From Thermoguttaceae bacterium (GTDB lineage: Bacteria; Planctomycetota; Planctomycetia; Pirellulales; Thermoguttaceae), in NCBI GenBank assembly GCA_017407125.1, contig JAFQXE010000001.1:1-54795 (forward strand): DNA of 54,795 nucleotides. Direction: 5' to 3'. The notes beneath the pieces were generated by a model. That model was not told the DNA's origin. It did not search any database and saw only the letters and a list, made by a program, of their open reading frames with translations. Shown in pieces: positions 24,332-33,826 of the stretch (position 1 is its first letter; each line of letters starts with the position of its first letter). The position numbers were made by a program, and so were the translations under genes.

Positions 24332-26632
24332 CTACTTTCCCTCAACCATTTCAACCAAGCCGAAGTCAATGAACTGACCGCCGCGGGTCTGCTTGACGTG
24401 AATGGCGACAACGTTCTTTCCGGCTTTGAGAGCCTTGGCGGCTTCCGGGGCGAGGTCGTAGACGTTATATCGGGTAACAAATCCGGTTACGGACAGCGCT
24501 TTGACGCCGTTGATATAGACTTCGCAGTCTTCGTCATGGAACACGTTTGCGGCGAGGAACCCTTCCAGATTCCCGTCGAATTCAAACGTCTTGCGGAGCC
24601 AGATTTCTGGCGTGTTCCATTCGGTTGCCGGTTCGACGTATTCCGTCATCTTGCCGAATCCCGCTTTGCCGGAATCCCAGCTGGAGTCGTCGTAGGTGGA
24701 GTCCATCCAGTTCGCCGCCGGTTCATCGGTTGTGAACTTCCAAACGGATTCTGCCTTGCGGGCGTCGTCGAGAAGAACTCGCTTGACAACCGGCTTGGGC
24801 TTGTACAGCAGAGCGTTGGCGTTGGCGATGTTCTCCAACCCCATCTTGATATCTTTGCGATCGTAGGTCATCAGACCGTTGATTTCAATTTCGACGTCAG
24901 TCGTCTGCGTGTAAACGCCGGCGGAAAGCCCTTCGTCAATCAGACCGCGCAGCGTCTTCATCAGTCCGGTGTACTTGTTGAGCAGAGCCTGACGGTCAAC
25001 GATAAGTCCCTGATAGCCCCAGTTGCCTTCCTGCTTCCAGGTGTGACCGGGAATCTGAAGTCCCAGACCGCCGAATTCACCCAAAACGATAGCGAATTCA
25101 TCGCTGTTAGCCGGGCGGGCAGGCGTGGGATAATGGTGAATGTCGTGAACGTCGCCGCAGGGTCGGAACGCCCAGCCGCTTGTGCAGTTGACCAAACGAG
25201 TCGGGTCAAAGTCTTTCGTGTACTTGACAACCTTTGCCGTGTCGAACTGTCCCCAACCTTCGTTGAAGGGAATCCACATGATAATGGACGGCGAGTTCTG
25301 CAGCGTCGTCATGATTTCCGTCCATTCGTTGTAGTAGTTTTGGGCGGATTCGGGCGAGCGGACGATATCCGGATCGCTGGGACGGATGTGTTTGTCGCCG
25401 GAGGGCATGTCCTGCCAGACGAGCAAGCCGAGTTTGTCACAATGATAGTAGAATCGGCGGGATTCGACCTTGACGTGCTTGCGGAGCATGTTGAAGCCCA
25501 TCTTCTGGGTCATTTCGAGGTCGTAACGCAGAGCTTCGTCCGTCGGAGCCGTGTACAGTCCGTCCGGCCACCAGCCCTGATCCAGCGGGCCGTACTGGAA
25601 GATGAACTTGCCGTTAACCAGCAGACGCAGATAGTCGTCCTTGCTCTTGTCGACGCCGATTGTAGACGTTCTCAAGCCGATATAGCTGCTGACTTCGTCA
25701 ACCTTGGCGCCGTCAACGTCCAGAGTATAAACGACGTCGTAGAGATACGGAGCGCCGGGCGCCCAGAATTTGGGGTTTTCAATCTTGCCGGTAATCGTGA
25801 ACTTGCCGTCTTTGACTTCAGCGGCGCCGATGAAAACGGCATCGCCGTTGGGAGCGTGAATTTTAACGTTGACTTTCGCGCCGTCAGCAGCGTCGGAGGT
25901 TCCCTTGATAACAAACGAGCCGTCCAGAGCGGGCGTCAGTTTGCCGTCTTCCAGAGTGGCGGCGTATCCGGCGGCGGACGCGATTTGTCCCTGCAGAGCA
26001 ACCGGTTCCATCCAGACGGATCCCCAAATACCTGTTACAGACGTGTACCAGATTCCGCGAGGCGTGCGAACCTGCTTTCCAATCGGCTGCCAGTTGGCGT
26101 CGGTCGGGTCGTAAACGACAACGCGAACTTCCTGAGTCCCTTCGACGAGGGCGTCGGTAATATCGAAACTGAACGGGGCGTATCCGCCGACGTGCTTTCC
26201 AACGTGTTTGCCGTTGACGTAAACGTTGGTAATCCAGTCGCAGGCTTCAAAGTTGAGAAGGATTCGTTTGCCAGCCCAGTCTGCGGGAACGGTGAACTTG
26301 CGGTTGTAAACCAGCTGTTTGGTTTCTCCGACGAACTTCTTTACGCCGGACAGAGCGGATTCAATCGGATACGGAACGAGGATTTCGCCGTCGGCGGCAA
26401 ATTCTTCTGTCGAGGCGTCTTTGTCGATAATAGCGTAGTCCCAAAGACCGTTGAGGGTCTGCCATGCGGGGCGTTCAAACTGCGGACGTGGGTATTCCGG
26501 CAACGCGTTATCCGGGTTAACATGTTCTACCCAGCGGCTGAGAATGGGGTTGCTTTGAATTTCCCACGCCTGAACGCTGACGGCGCACGCAGCGCACAGC
26601 GCAAACAGTAAGACGGTTAAACGTCGAGTCAT
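24332..26632 (-). CDS. Exported glycoside hydrolase family 2 enzyme
   Basis: A 766-residue GH2 protein (beta-galactosidase, beta-glucuronidase or related). It has a signal peptide (about 1-22), a sugar-binding jelly roll (about 55-215: LNGLWDYAI, VYNRKFTVP, VYVNGKHVGKHVGGYAPF), an Ig-like domain (about 215-330) and a TIM barrel. The acid/base Glu lies in PFNEGWGQFDT (about residue 457) and the nucleophile in VLGEFGGLG (about residue 517). A further C-terminal jelly-roll region (about 640-766, VYINGVKALSVTG) could bind substrate. AAAGGAG lies 7 nt before the ATG. Substrate specificity cannot be read from sequence. It has its own promoter (26696-26724). Confidence 0.9.
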   Translation of the reverse strand: MTRRLTVLLFALCAACAVSVQAWEIQSNPILSRWVEHVNPDNALPEYPRPQFERPAWQTLNGLWDYAIIDKDASTEEFAADGEILVPYPIESALSGVKKFVGETKQLVYNRKFTVPADWAGKRILLNFEACDWITNVYVNGKHVGKHVGGYAPFSFDITDALVEGTQEVRVVVYDPTDANWQPIGKQVRTPRGIWYTSVTGIWGSVWMEPVALQGQIASAAGYAATLEDGKLTPALDGSFVIKGTSDAADGAKVNVKIHAPNGDAVFIGAAEVKDGKFTITGKIENPKFWAPGAPYLYDVVYTLDVDGAKVDEVSSYIGLRTSTIGVDKSKDDYLRLLVNGKFIFQYGPLDQGWWPDGLYTAPTDEALRYDLEMTQKMGFNMLRKHVKVESRRFYYHCDKLGLLVWQDMPSGDKHIRPSDPDIVRSPESAQNYYNEWTEIMTTLQNSPSIIMWIPFNEGWGQFDTAKVVKYTKDFDPTRLVNCTSGWAFRPCGDVHDIHHYPTPARPANSDEFAIVLGEFGGLGLQIPGHTWKQEGNWGYQGLIVDRQALLNKYTGLMKTLRGLIDEGLSAGVYTQTTDVEIEINGLMTYDRKDIKMGLENIANANALLYKPKPVVKRVLLDDARKAESVWKFTTDEPAANWMDSTYDDSSWDSGKAGFGKMTEYVEPATEWNTPEIWLRKTFEFDGNLEGFLAANVFHDEDCEVYINGVKALSVTGFVTRYNVYDLAPEAAKALKAGKNVVAIHVKQTRGGQFIDFGLVEMVEGK

Positions 26633-26695
26633 TGATTACTCCTTTCAGTGTACATGTCCAAAATAAAAAAATGTTTTTTCAATTTACGAAAGTCG

Positions 26696-26724
26696 ATTAT
26701 AAAACAAAATTTAGAAAATTGCAA
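26696..26724 (-). promoter_or_regulatory. Promoter for the GH2 gene
   Basis: On the minus strand TTGCAA (26719-26724), a 17-nt spacer and a perfect TATAAT (26696-26701), about 64 nt before the start codon. Confidence 0.75.
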
Positions 26725-26782
26725 GCCCCCGAAAAAAGTTTTTTGGGATGGCGAGCCGGGGTGCGTTAGTTCCCGGAAAAAG

Positions 26783-27038
26783 CTCACGCGGAGTTCGTAA
26801 ATTAATGGAAGGCGGTAATGGAGCGACCAGCGGGAGCGGAATTACGCAGTTCGCCGTCAGGCGAACAAAATGTTTGACCTGTGCATGCACACTGGTGAGC
26901 CGGCTCGCGGCAGTCCTCTGCCGCATAACAAAAGACTCACGCGGAGCCTCGGAGACGCGGAGGATGTTCGCGAAGTTTTAAAGATTTCTTTGCGCTCTTT
27001 GCGTTCTTTGCGGCTAAAATTTTCTTCGGCGGACTTAC
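26783..27038 (+). repeat. About 255-bp mosaic repeat, left copy beside the WD-like gene
   Basis: Contains CTCACGCGGAGTTCG, GGCGGTAATGG, GTTCGCCGTCAGGCGAAC, TGCACACTGGTGAGCC, GGCAGTCCTCTGCC, GGAGACGCGGAGGATGT and period-9 TTTGCGCTC units, ending GGCGGACTTAC. The copy at 30226-30478 has the same order and orientation, with roughly 90% identity by eye. A shorter relative lies at 47515-47640. The sequence from 27039 to 27098 relates to 36668-36735 (inverted). Confidence 0.85.
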
Positions 27039-27098
27039 AGACGCCATCCAGAGGACGTTATCCGCTTACACAATACGGAATTTTCCCCTTCGAACATC

Positions 27099-30017
27099 TC
27101 AATCTGTCGATTTCGGAACGTAAGAAACAAAATCGGATTCTTTAATATCTCCGTTGAGGAACTGTTTCGCCTGCTCAAACGAAACGCTCAGATGAGAGCC
27201 GTAATTGAGTTTAAGGAAATCAACGCGGTTGCAACTTCCATAATGAATGTAAAGACGCCCAGCGCTGAGTAAAGAAGGTCCGCGACCGATGCAATTCCAT
27301 TGAGCGATTGGCTTCTTGTTAAACCGTCGTCTGTGTTCTTCAGAATCGCCGATATTTTCTATTTCTATATCAAACGGTTCATGGAGGACTCGGTTGTTTG
27401 GAAATAAAGAGTTGTAGGAATCAAACTGCGGGTCGTCATTTTTTATTTCTTTTTTACATTCTCCGTCTGACGACAAAATATACAGACAGCCATCTTTTAC
27501 ACGCAAGAGAATGTCGCCTGAAGGAAGCTCTATCGCTTCAGGATTATATGCATCTTTCAAAACGGCTTTGCAGACGCCTTTAACAGACCAAACGCGAGAT
27601 TCTTCATAATCCCACGAAAGAATGACGCCCGGTTTCAGTTCTAAAGCGCTATCAATTTCTCTGCTATGTCCTGATAAAGAGGCTTTATAGCGTCCCTTGG
27701 ACGACCAAATTCGCAAGACGTTATCTCTGCTCCAGGTAAGAATATCTCCCGATTTCAGTTCAATAGCTCCAAACGCCTGATCTTCTATACCTATATAATC
27801 GGGATGAAAGAGCCGGTTCCAAATCCTCGAAAATATATTGTCTGATTTCGATTCATCTTTTCTTTCATAAAAAGGAACTTTCAGAATTGCTTTACAGACG
27901 CCGTCCGGAGACCATAGACGCATAGGACGGAACCAGTTCCATGACAGGATATCGCCAGATTGAAGTTCCAAAGCGGAGAATAATCGTCCTCCAGGATGAC
28001 CGCCAAAAACAGCTTTGCAAACGCCGTCCGGCGACCAAAGGCGCATGGACTTGTCTGTACTTAGCGAGAGGATGTCTCCCGAACGAAGCTGCATGGCTTT
28101 TAGAACGTAATCCGTATGCCCTTTCAAAACAGCTTTAGTAATTCCATCAGGCGTCCAAATTCGCAGCGTGTGATCCCGGCTCCAGGAAAGAACGTCGCCA
28201 GATTTCAGTTCCATAATGCCATTAACCATATTGGAATGACCGTCCAAAGGCGTCTTACATGCGTTGTCAAGCGATATTACGCACAGAGTTTTATCGCTGC
28301 CCCACAAGAGAATGTCGCCGGACGGCAATTCCTTTATAGCAAAAATATCGTCTATATATCCGTCTATTACGGCTTTACATACGCCATCGGGCGACCAAAG
28401 ACGAAGTACGTTATCGATAGCTTCCCAAGAGAGAATGTCGCCAGAACGAAGTTCCAGAACGCCGCGAACGTCGTCTGTATGTCCTTCCAGCGTCGCTTTA
28501 CATGCACCGTCAGGAGACCAAAGACGAATCGTTTTATCGTCACGCCAGCTCCACGAAAGAATATCGCCGGATTTCAGTTCCATGGCTTCCGTAACCCAAT
28601 CTGTATGCCCTTCCAGTATTGCTTTGCATGAACCGTCCGGAGACCAAATTCGCAAGGTATTATCTGTACCCCACGATAGAATGTCGCCTGAACGAAGTTC
28701 CATGACTCCCTTAATATGGTCGGTATGACCCTCCAGAACCGCTTTGCATACGCCATCGGGAGAATATAGATACAAGATGTTATAATACCATGAAAGAATG
28801 TCGCCGGAACGAAGTTCCAAGACGCTATGAATACGATTTTCCGGACTTTCAAGCGTCGTTTTGCGAGCGCCATCGGGAGACCAGATATGTATCAATGAAT
28901 TATCCCATTCCCATGAGAGGACGTCTCCAGACTGCAATTCTATCACCCAATCCGCTGCTGCTTCTATAACAGTTTTGCATGCGCCGTCAGGAGACCAAAC
29001 ACGAATCGTTTTATCGTCATTGCTCCACGATAGAATGTCGCCAGAACTCATTTCAGATACGCCTGAAATTCTCTTGTCATGCCCTTTCAAAACGGTTTTA
29101 CAAACGCCGTCAGACGACCAGATACGCATGGTATTGTCGTCGCTGAACGAAAAAATGTCGCCCGATTTCAATATTCGAACGCTTCGAACCATATCTGTAT
29201 GCCCTTCTAAAACGGCTTTGCAGATGCCAGTTTCAATATCCCAAATGCGAATCCTGTTTTTTTTATTATCAAAGTCAACTCCCCAGTAGTTCCTGTGCCC
29301 GTCAAAAAAGCGATTAGCGCCTTCCCCAATGGATATCACGTCGCCATTAGGGTGAATTTTCACAGAATTACCCATGTTTTTCTCGATGATTATCTTGACA
29401 GGGCTGGGATGATATTCCTTCGGACGATTCACTTTACTCATCCAGAACCAGTTGCAGGGGGAGTCGCTGTTTTTCGGATTGAGCCAGCGTTCCGCCGCTT
29501 GTGTAACGGGGCAATCGTCGGCAATCCCAATTGCGACTTGCAGCATAATCTTGTACGCAGGATTCTCTGCACGGTCGCGGCGCAGCAAATGCGAAGCGCT
29601 CCGAACGACGTCCATATACGCGGCGCATTGAGGGGAAACCTTGCTCAGCTCCTTTTCAAAAAGAATATAGTCCAGCACAACGCGTTCAACGGAACCGTAA
29701 CGAAGACGCTGCATTAAAAAAGAGAAATCCGTCAGAGTTTGAGCGGCTTTTTCTTTCTGATCGGTTTTCATCAAATAGTACGGCAGCCAGTTTAAGAAGA
29801 ATCGTTCAAACGGACTCGGATTTTTCTCTGTTCTGTCCGCCCATTGCAAATCGCCAGATTCGTAAAACTCCCAGCCGCGTTCGACGATCTGCTGATCTGT
29901 TACATCCATACTTTTATTTTGGGATTCGTTGCGAATGTATTCCAGAACGTCGTTGTATTCGGGATAGTCAGAAGGATTCAACGGGACGATGGCATTATTA
30001 TCGTTGTCGTTTTTCAT
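27099..30017 (-). CDS. Large WD-like repeat protein with N-terminal helical domain
   Basis: A 972-residue protein. Residues about 70-185 (FLNWLPYYLMKTDQKEKA, TDFSFLMQRLRYGSVERVVL, then SASHLLRR) resemble the helical region that follows the ATPase in APAF1/NB-ARC and other STAND proteins. About 15 repeats of roughly 40 residues follow, each with SGDILSWSxDxTLRIWSPDG and CKAVLEGHT; the GH and IW positions match WD40 blades, so two propellers are likely. No Walker motif, protease or death-fold domain and no signal peptide are present. It is a paralogue of the gene at 40966. The start rests on homology to that paralogue; no ribosome binding site. The gene lies between direct mosaic repeats. Probable role: protein-binding sensor or scaffold, function unknown. 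Confidence 0.85.
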   Translation of the reverse strand: MKNDNDNNAIVPLNPSDYPEYNDVLEYIRNESQNKSMDVTDQQIVERGWEFYESGDLQWADRTEKNPSPFERFFLNWLPYYLMKTDQKEKAAQTLTDFSFLMQRLRYGSVERVVLDYILFEKELSKVSPQCAAYMDVVRSASHLLRRDRAENPAYKIMLQVAIGIADDCPVTQAAERWLNPKNSDSPCNWFWMSKVNRPKEYHPSPVKIIIEKNMGNSVKIHPNGDVISIGEGANRFFDGHRNYWGVDFDNKKNRIRIWDIETGICKAVLEGHTDMVRSVRILKSGDIFSFSDDNTMRIWSSDGVCKTVLKGHDKRISGVSEMSSGDILSWSNDDKTIRVWSPDGACKTVIEAAADWVIELQSGDVLSWEWDNSLIHIWSPDGARKTTLESPENRIHSVLELRSGDILSWYYNILYLYSPDGVCKAVLEGHTDHIKGVMELRSGDILSWGTDNTLRIWSPDGSCKAILEGHTDWVTEAMELKSGDILSWSWRDDKTIRLWSPDGACKATLEGHTDDVRGVLELRSGDILSWEAIDNVLRLWSPDGVCKAVIDGYIDDIFAIKELPSGDILLWGSDKTLCVISLDNACKTPLDGHSNMVNGIMELKSGDVLSWSRDHTLRIWTPDGITKAVLKGHTDYVLKAMQLRSGDILSLSTDKSMRLWSPDGVCKAVFGGHPGGRLFSALELQSGDILSWNWFRPMRLWSPDGVCKAILKVPFYERKDESKSDNIFSRIWNRLFHPDYIGIEDQAFGAIELKSGDILTWSRDNVLRIWSSKGRYKASLSGHSREIDSALELKPGVILSWDYEESRVWSVKGVCKAVLKDAYNPEAIELPSGDILLRVKDGCLYILSSDGECKKEIKNDDPQFDSYNSLFPNNRVLHEPFDIEIENIGDSEEHRRRFNKKPIAQWNCIGRGPSLLSAGRLYIHYGSCNRVDFLKLNYGSHLSVSFEQAKQFLNGDIKESDFVSYVPKSTD

Positions 30018-30109
30018 GATAAAAAACAGTTATTATCAAACAATTGCAATATTGGACGAATCTATAAAAAGCGTTTGATATTTCTATATGGATTATCACA
30101 ACAAGAGCG

Positions 30110-30138
30110 ATTATATAACAAATCGGGAGAAATTGCAA
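30110..30138 (-). promoter_or_regulatory. Promoter for the large WD-like gene
   Basis: On the minus strand TTGCAA (30133-30138), a 17-nt spacer and TATAAT (30110-30115), about 90 nt before the start codon. Confidence 0.75.
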
Positions 30139-30183
30139 GAGACGGGACGGAAAGAAAAATTTTTTTGGAAAAAGGGGGGAGGT

Positions 30184-30660
30184 AGGAGTTAGGAGTGAGG
30201 AGTTTGGCGAGTCGCCCAGGCAAATCTCACGCGGAGTTCGCAAAGTAATGGAAGACGGTAATGAAGTTCGCGAAGCGAACGTAATTACGCATTCGCCGTC
30301 AGGCGAACAAAATGTTTGACCTGCGTATGCACACTGGTGAGCCGGCTCGCGGCAGTCCTCTGCCGCATAACAAAAGCTCACGCGGAGCCGCGGAGACGCG
30401 GAGGATGTCCGCAAAGTTTTAACTATTACTTTGCGCTCTTTGCGTCCTTTGCGGCTAAAATTTCTTCGGCGGACTTACGTCCGCGATCCAGTAAGATTTT
30501 CGGCTGCGTCGGCGATTTTCAGCGGGACATTGGACAATGCGGCGTCAAGCCGCCGCATTCCCCGCGCAAGCGGCAACTTGATTATTAATCGTATTTCCAA
30601 CAACCAACGAGCAGCGCTTGCGTAATTGCTAATTGCTAATTGCTCATTGCTAATTCCCCT
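30184..30660. repeat. TTAGGAG heptamers, right 255-bp mosaic copy, AATTGCT heptamers
   Basis: TTAGGAG-type heptamers (30184-30203), the right mosaic copy (30226-30478), a GCGGCG/CGCCGC hairpin unit (about 30539-30560) related to 49097-49125, and AATTGCT heptamers (30624-30656). No gene is visible across this gap of more than 700 nt. Confidence 0.8.
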
Positions 30661-30753
30661 GCTCCCCCTTCTCAGAGTCCGTATTTTGATTAAACTAATA
30701 GTATCGTATTTTGTATATTAAATCCAACTTTCAATTGGAGGTGATTTTTTATC

Positions 30754-32031
30754 GTGTCCGAAATTGCAACCCGTTGCGTTCAGGGAGGGTATACGCCTAA
30801 AAACGGCGAACCTCGCCAGATTCCGATTATTCAGTCAACCACTTTCAAGTACGACACCAGCGAAGACATGGGCTTGCTGTTCGATTTGAAAGCCAGCGGT
30901 TATTTTTACACCCGTCTTCAGAACCCGACGAACGACTTCGTCGCAGCCAAAATCTGCGAGTTGGAAGGCGGTACGGCGGCTTTGCTGACCAGTTCCGGTC
31001 AGGCGGCGAACTTCTTCGCCATTTTCAACCTCTGCTCCGCCGGCGACCACGTCGTTTCCTCCGCCGCCATTTACGGGGGAACGTATAATCTCTTTGCCGT
31101 TACGATGAAGCGAATGGGAATCGAGTTCACGTTCGTCTCTCCAGACGCTACCGACGAAGAGCTCGACGCAGCGTTCAAACCCAATACCAAGGCGGTTTTC
31201 GGCGAGACCATTTCCAACCCGTCTTTGGACATTCTCGATATCGAACGCTTTGCCGCCGCGGCTCATCGACACGGCGTTCCGCTGATTATCGACAACACAT
31301 TCCCGACTCCGATCAACTGCCGTCCGTTTGAATGGGGCTGCGACATTGTTACGCACTCCACGACCAAGTACATGGACGGACACGCGACCAGCGTCGGCGG
31401 CGCGATTATCGATTCCGGCAAGTTCAACTGGGACGAACACGCTGACATCTTCCCCGGCTTAACCACTCCGGACGAATCCTATCATGGAATTACGTACACC
31501 AAACAGTTCGGACAGGGCGCAGCGTACATTACCAAATGCGTTGCCCAGCTGATGCGCGATTTCGGCGCGATCCCGTCTCCGCACAACAGTTTCCTGCTCA
31601 ACGTCGGATTGGAATCGCTGCACCTTCGCATGCAGCGTCACTGCCAGAACGCTCAGGCGGTTGCCGAGTACCTCGACGCGAACCCGAAAGTCGCGTGGGT
31701 CAACTTCAGCGGATTGCCGAACAACAAGTACTACGCTCTGGCGCAGAAGTACATGCCCAACGGGACGTGCGGCGTCGTTTCTTTCGGACTCGTTGGCGGT
31801 CGCGCCGCTGCAGAACGGTTCATGAAAGAGCTTAAAGTCGCGATTATCGCCACCCACGTCGCCGACGCTCATTCCTGCTGTCTGCACCCGGCGAACGCCA
31901 CGCACCGACAGCTCTCCGACGCGGAACTGGAAGCCTGCGGCGTCAAGCCCGACATGATCCGCTTCTCCGTTGGAATCGAAGATATCAAAGACATTCTGGG
32001 CGACATCGAAAACGCTCTGAAAGTTGTCTGA
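30754..32031 (+). CDS. metY: O-acetylhomoserine sulfhydrylase
   Basis: A 425-residue PLP enzyme of the Cys/Met metabolism family that makes homocysteine from O-acetylhomoserine and sulfide, a route to methionine. Seen: [10 protein letters not shown] (conserved Tyr/Arg), [21 protein letters not shown], the aspartate in IDNTFPTP and the PLP lysine in [11 protein letters not shown] (about residue 209). Length and the C-terminal [12 protein letters not shown] fit MetY rather than the shorter cystathionine enzymes. The start is GTG, fixed by GGAGGTG (30737-30743), the strongest Shine-Dalgarno sequence in the window. The -35/-10 boxes upstream are not clear. Confidence 0.92.
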   Translation: MSEIATRCVQGGYTPKNGEPRQIPIIQSTTFKYDTSEDMGLLFDLKASGYFYTRLQNPTNDFVAAKICELEGGTAALLTSSGQAANFFAIFNLCSAGDHVVSSAAIYGGTYNLFAVTMKRMGIEFTFVSPDATDEELDAAFKPNTKAVFGETISNPSLDILDIERFAAAAHRHGVPLIIDNTFPTPINCRPFEWGCDIVTHSTTKYMDGHATSVGGAIIDSGKFNWDEHADIFPGLTTPDESYHGITYTKQFGQGAAYITKCVAQLMRDFGAIPSPHNSFLLNVGLESLHLRMQRHCQNAQAVAEYLDANPKVAWVNFSGLPNNKYYALAQKYMPNGTCGVVSFGLVGGRAAAERFMKELKVAIIATHVADAHSCCLHPANATHRQLSDAELEACGVKPDMIRFSVGIEDIKDILGDIENALKVV

Positions 32032-32330
32032 CGGCGAGACGCCGTTCCCAACCCGCGCCGACAAGGTCGGTTCCTGATTGGACGTGGGTAGCGCCAAAAT
32101 CAGCTTTTTCGGAAGCAAAACCTTGTCCTACTGCCCGTGCGGCTTCGCACCCGCGCGAGTCGTATTAACATCGCTCCCGCTGGTCGCTTACATCTCCGTG
32201 GGTAAAACCCGCGGAGATTTCCCCCGTGGGTTAAAACCCACGGCTACTAATATTGAACCGCTACGCGGTTCTTAAGGAAGCGCTTCGCGCTACTACTGCC
32301 TACTGCCTATTGCCTACTGCCTACTGCCTT
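32032..32330. repeat. Dispersed repeat and left inverted arm beside the pseudo-HtrA operon
   Basis: Positions 32048-32190 match the 160-bp repeat at 9945-10060. Positions 32225-32330 hold CCGTGGGTT/AACCCACGG, GAACCGC/GCGGTTC, GAAGCGCTTCGCGC and CTGCCTA heptamers; all recur in mirror order at 33827-33928. An upstream in-frame ATG at 32253 lies in this repeat and is not the gene start. Confidence 0.85.
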
Positions 32331-32345
32331 AATCCCCCCGCTGTA

Positions 32346-33455
32346 ATGAAACGCTTTATTTTAATCCTCGTAACGATCTGTTCGACCGCGTTGGGGCAAA
32401 TGCCCGACAATTTTTCCGAAACGGTTCAGAAGGCGATTAACGCTGTTTCGCCGTCGGTTGTTTCGTTGCAGCCGGTCGGTGGAATGGAAACGTCGGGACA
32501 AAGTCTCTTGCCGGAGGTTTCCACCGGCGTGTTCGTTTCGACGGACGGGTATATTATCACGACGTCGCTGGGATTCGATCCGGCGCCGCCGTCGATTATT
32601 GTGCGTCTCAACGACGGCAAAATCTGTTCGGGGAAGGTCGTCGCGATTGACAAGATTCGCAAGCTGGCGCTGCTGAAAATCACGACGGACTCGCCAACTC
32701 CGGTTCCTCAGTTCGCCCCGCGGTCAGAGTGGAAAGTCGGGCAATGGACGATCGCCTGCGGCCGCGTCTTCCCGCCTAACGCTCAGGGCGTCAGCTCTAT
32801 TAACGCGACAGTCGGGATTCTTTCTGCTTTAAGCCGCGTTTGGGGTATCGCCGTTCAGACAGACGCGGCGGTTTCGCCCAACAACTACGGCGGACCGTTG
32901 CTGGACGTTCGCGGGCGAGTAATCGGAATTATCGTTCCGCTGTCTCCGCAAAGCGACGAAGCCGACGCCGGCGTTGACTGGTACGATTCCGGAATCGGGT
33001 TCGCCATCCCGTGGGACGCCGTCCAGTCCGTATTCCCCAAACTCGCCAAGGGCGAAAACATCGTTCCGGGATTTATCGGGTTCGCGACGGAAATTCCTAA
33101 CCCGTCTGTTGCGGAACCGGTTCTGGTTGACCCGCCCAAAGACTCGCCCGCTGCCAAAGCCGGGTTCAAAAAGGGCGACCGGATTGTTTCCGTCGACGGG
33201 AAACCGGTTGCAACGTTCGCTCAGTTCAAGACAGCCATTTCCGGCAAAGCTCTCGGCGACACGATCGAAGTTACCGTTGAGCGCAAAGGGAAAAAAGACG
33301 CTGAGCCTGTAACAATTACTCAAAAGATAACTCTGGCTGAACGTCCGAAAAAGGTCGAAAAAGAGGAAGAGGAGAAAAAACCCGGCTTGCTGGATCAACT
33401 CCGAAAGAATCTCAAAGACCTTATGCCCAAACTGCCGAAGAAGCCTGAAAAATGA
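32346..33455 (+). CDS. HtrA/DegP-like pseudoprotease with PDZ domain
   Basis: A 369-residue exported protein (signal about 1-17, ICSTALGQ) with a trypsin-like fold of the HtrA family and one PDZ domain (about residues 245-325: PKDSPAAKAGFKKGDRIVSV DG). The fold is clear (STGVFVSTDGYIITT, VQTDAAVSPNNYGGPLLD, GIGFAIPWDAV), but all three catalytic positions are altered: TNNHV is TTSLG (His lost), TDLAVLKI is RKLALLKI (Asp to Lys) and GNSGGP is NNYGGP (Ser to Tyr). It should bind proteins through the PDZ domain but not cut them. A Lys/Glu-rich tail ends LPKKPEK. It overlaps the next gene by ATGA. Start chosen at the signal peptide. Confidence 0.85.
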   Translation: MKRFILILVTICSTALGQMPDNFSETVQKAINAVSPSVVSLQPVGGMETSGQSLLPEVSTGVFVSTDGYIITTSLGFDPAPPSIIVRLNDGKICSGKVVAIDKIRKLALLKITTDSPTPVPQFAPRSEWKVGQWTIACGRVFPPNAQGVSSINATVGILSALSRVWGIAVQTDAAVSPNNYGGPLLDVRGRVIGIIVPLSPQSDEADAGVDWYDSGIGFAIPWDAVQSVFPKLAKGENIVPGFIGFATEIPNPSVAEPVLVDPPKDSPAAKAGFKKGDRIVSVDGKPVATFAQFKTAISGKALGDTIEVTVERKGKKDAEPVTITQKITLAERPKKVEKEEEEKKPGLLDQLRKNLKDLMPKLPKKPEK

Positions 33456-33826
33456 AATCCTCGCTCAAAGACAAAGGGCGATATATCTTCTGGATTGGCA
33501 TCGCCCTCCTGACGCTCCGATTTGTCATGGCGTTCAAGACGGGCGATTTCACGCGTCAGGAAGCCAGCCTGGCGGCGACCGGGCTTCGCGGCGGCATCAT
33601 GTTCACAACGATCGGTCTGGCGTGGGATCAGCTGATTAAACTGCCGCTCTGGCTGTTCATTTTGATCCCGATCGCGACGCTGCTGGTTATCGCCTGGCCG
33701 CGGCAAGCAATGTTTCTCATCCCGCTGATTTTTATTCTGCTTCTCGTCAAACGCTGGTTTGACAGATGGACAACGCCAGAGACTAAAAAGAAAAAGAGCC
33801 AGAAAAAGCGAAAGAATAAGGAATGA
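33452..33826 (+). CDS. Small membrane protein coupled to the pseudo-HtrA gene
   Basis: A 124-residue protein with about three hydrophobic segments (about 11-28, 48-62, 64-103, the last one perhaps two helices) and a Lys-rich C-terminal tail (KKKKSQKKRKNKE). Its ATG overlaps the stop of the preceding gene, so the two are translationally coupled and the products may act together in the membrane. Family not recognised. Confidence 0.75.
   Translation: MKSSLKDKGRYIFWIGIALLTLRFVMAFKTGDFTRQEASLAATGLRGGIMFTTIGLAWDQLIKLPLWLFILIPIATLLVIAWPRQAMFLIPLIFILLLVKRWFDRWTTPETKKKKSQKKRKNKE

Noticed and set aside
24398..26611. A 737-codon open frame on the plus strand opposite the GH2 gene
   Set aside because: Shadow of the GH2 gene, which has signal peptide, catalytic motifs, ribosome binding site and promoter.
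26711..27145. Short open frames within the mosaic repeats around the WD-like gene
   Set aside because: They follow the repeat units, which also occur in other gaps with different frames, and lack ribosome binding sites.
27099..30017. Complete NB-ARC/STAND immune ATPase
   Set aside because: No Walker A or B motif exists in either WD-like protein or in an adjacent gene; only the helical and propeller parts are present.
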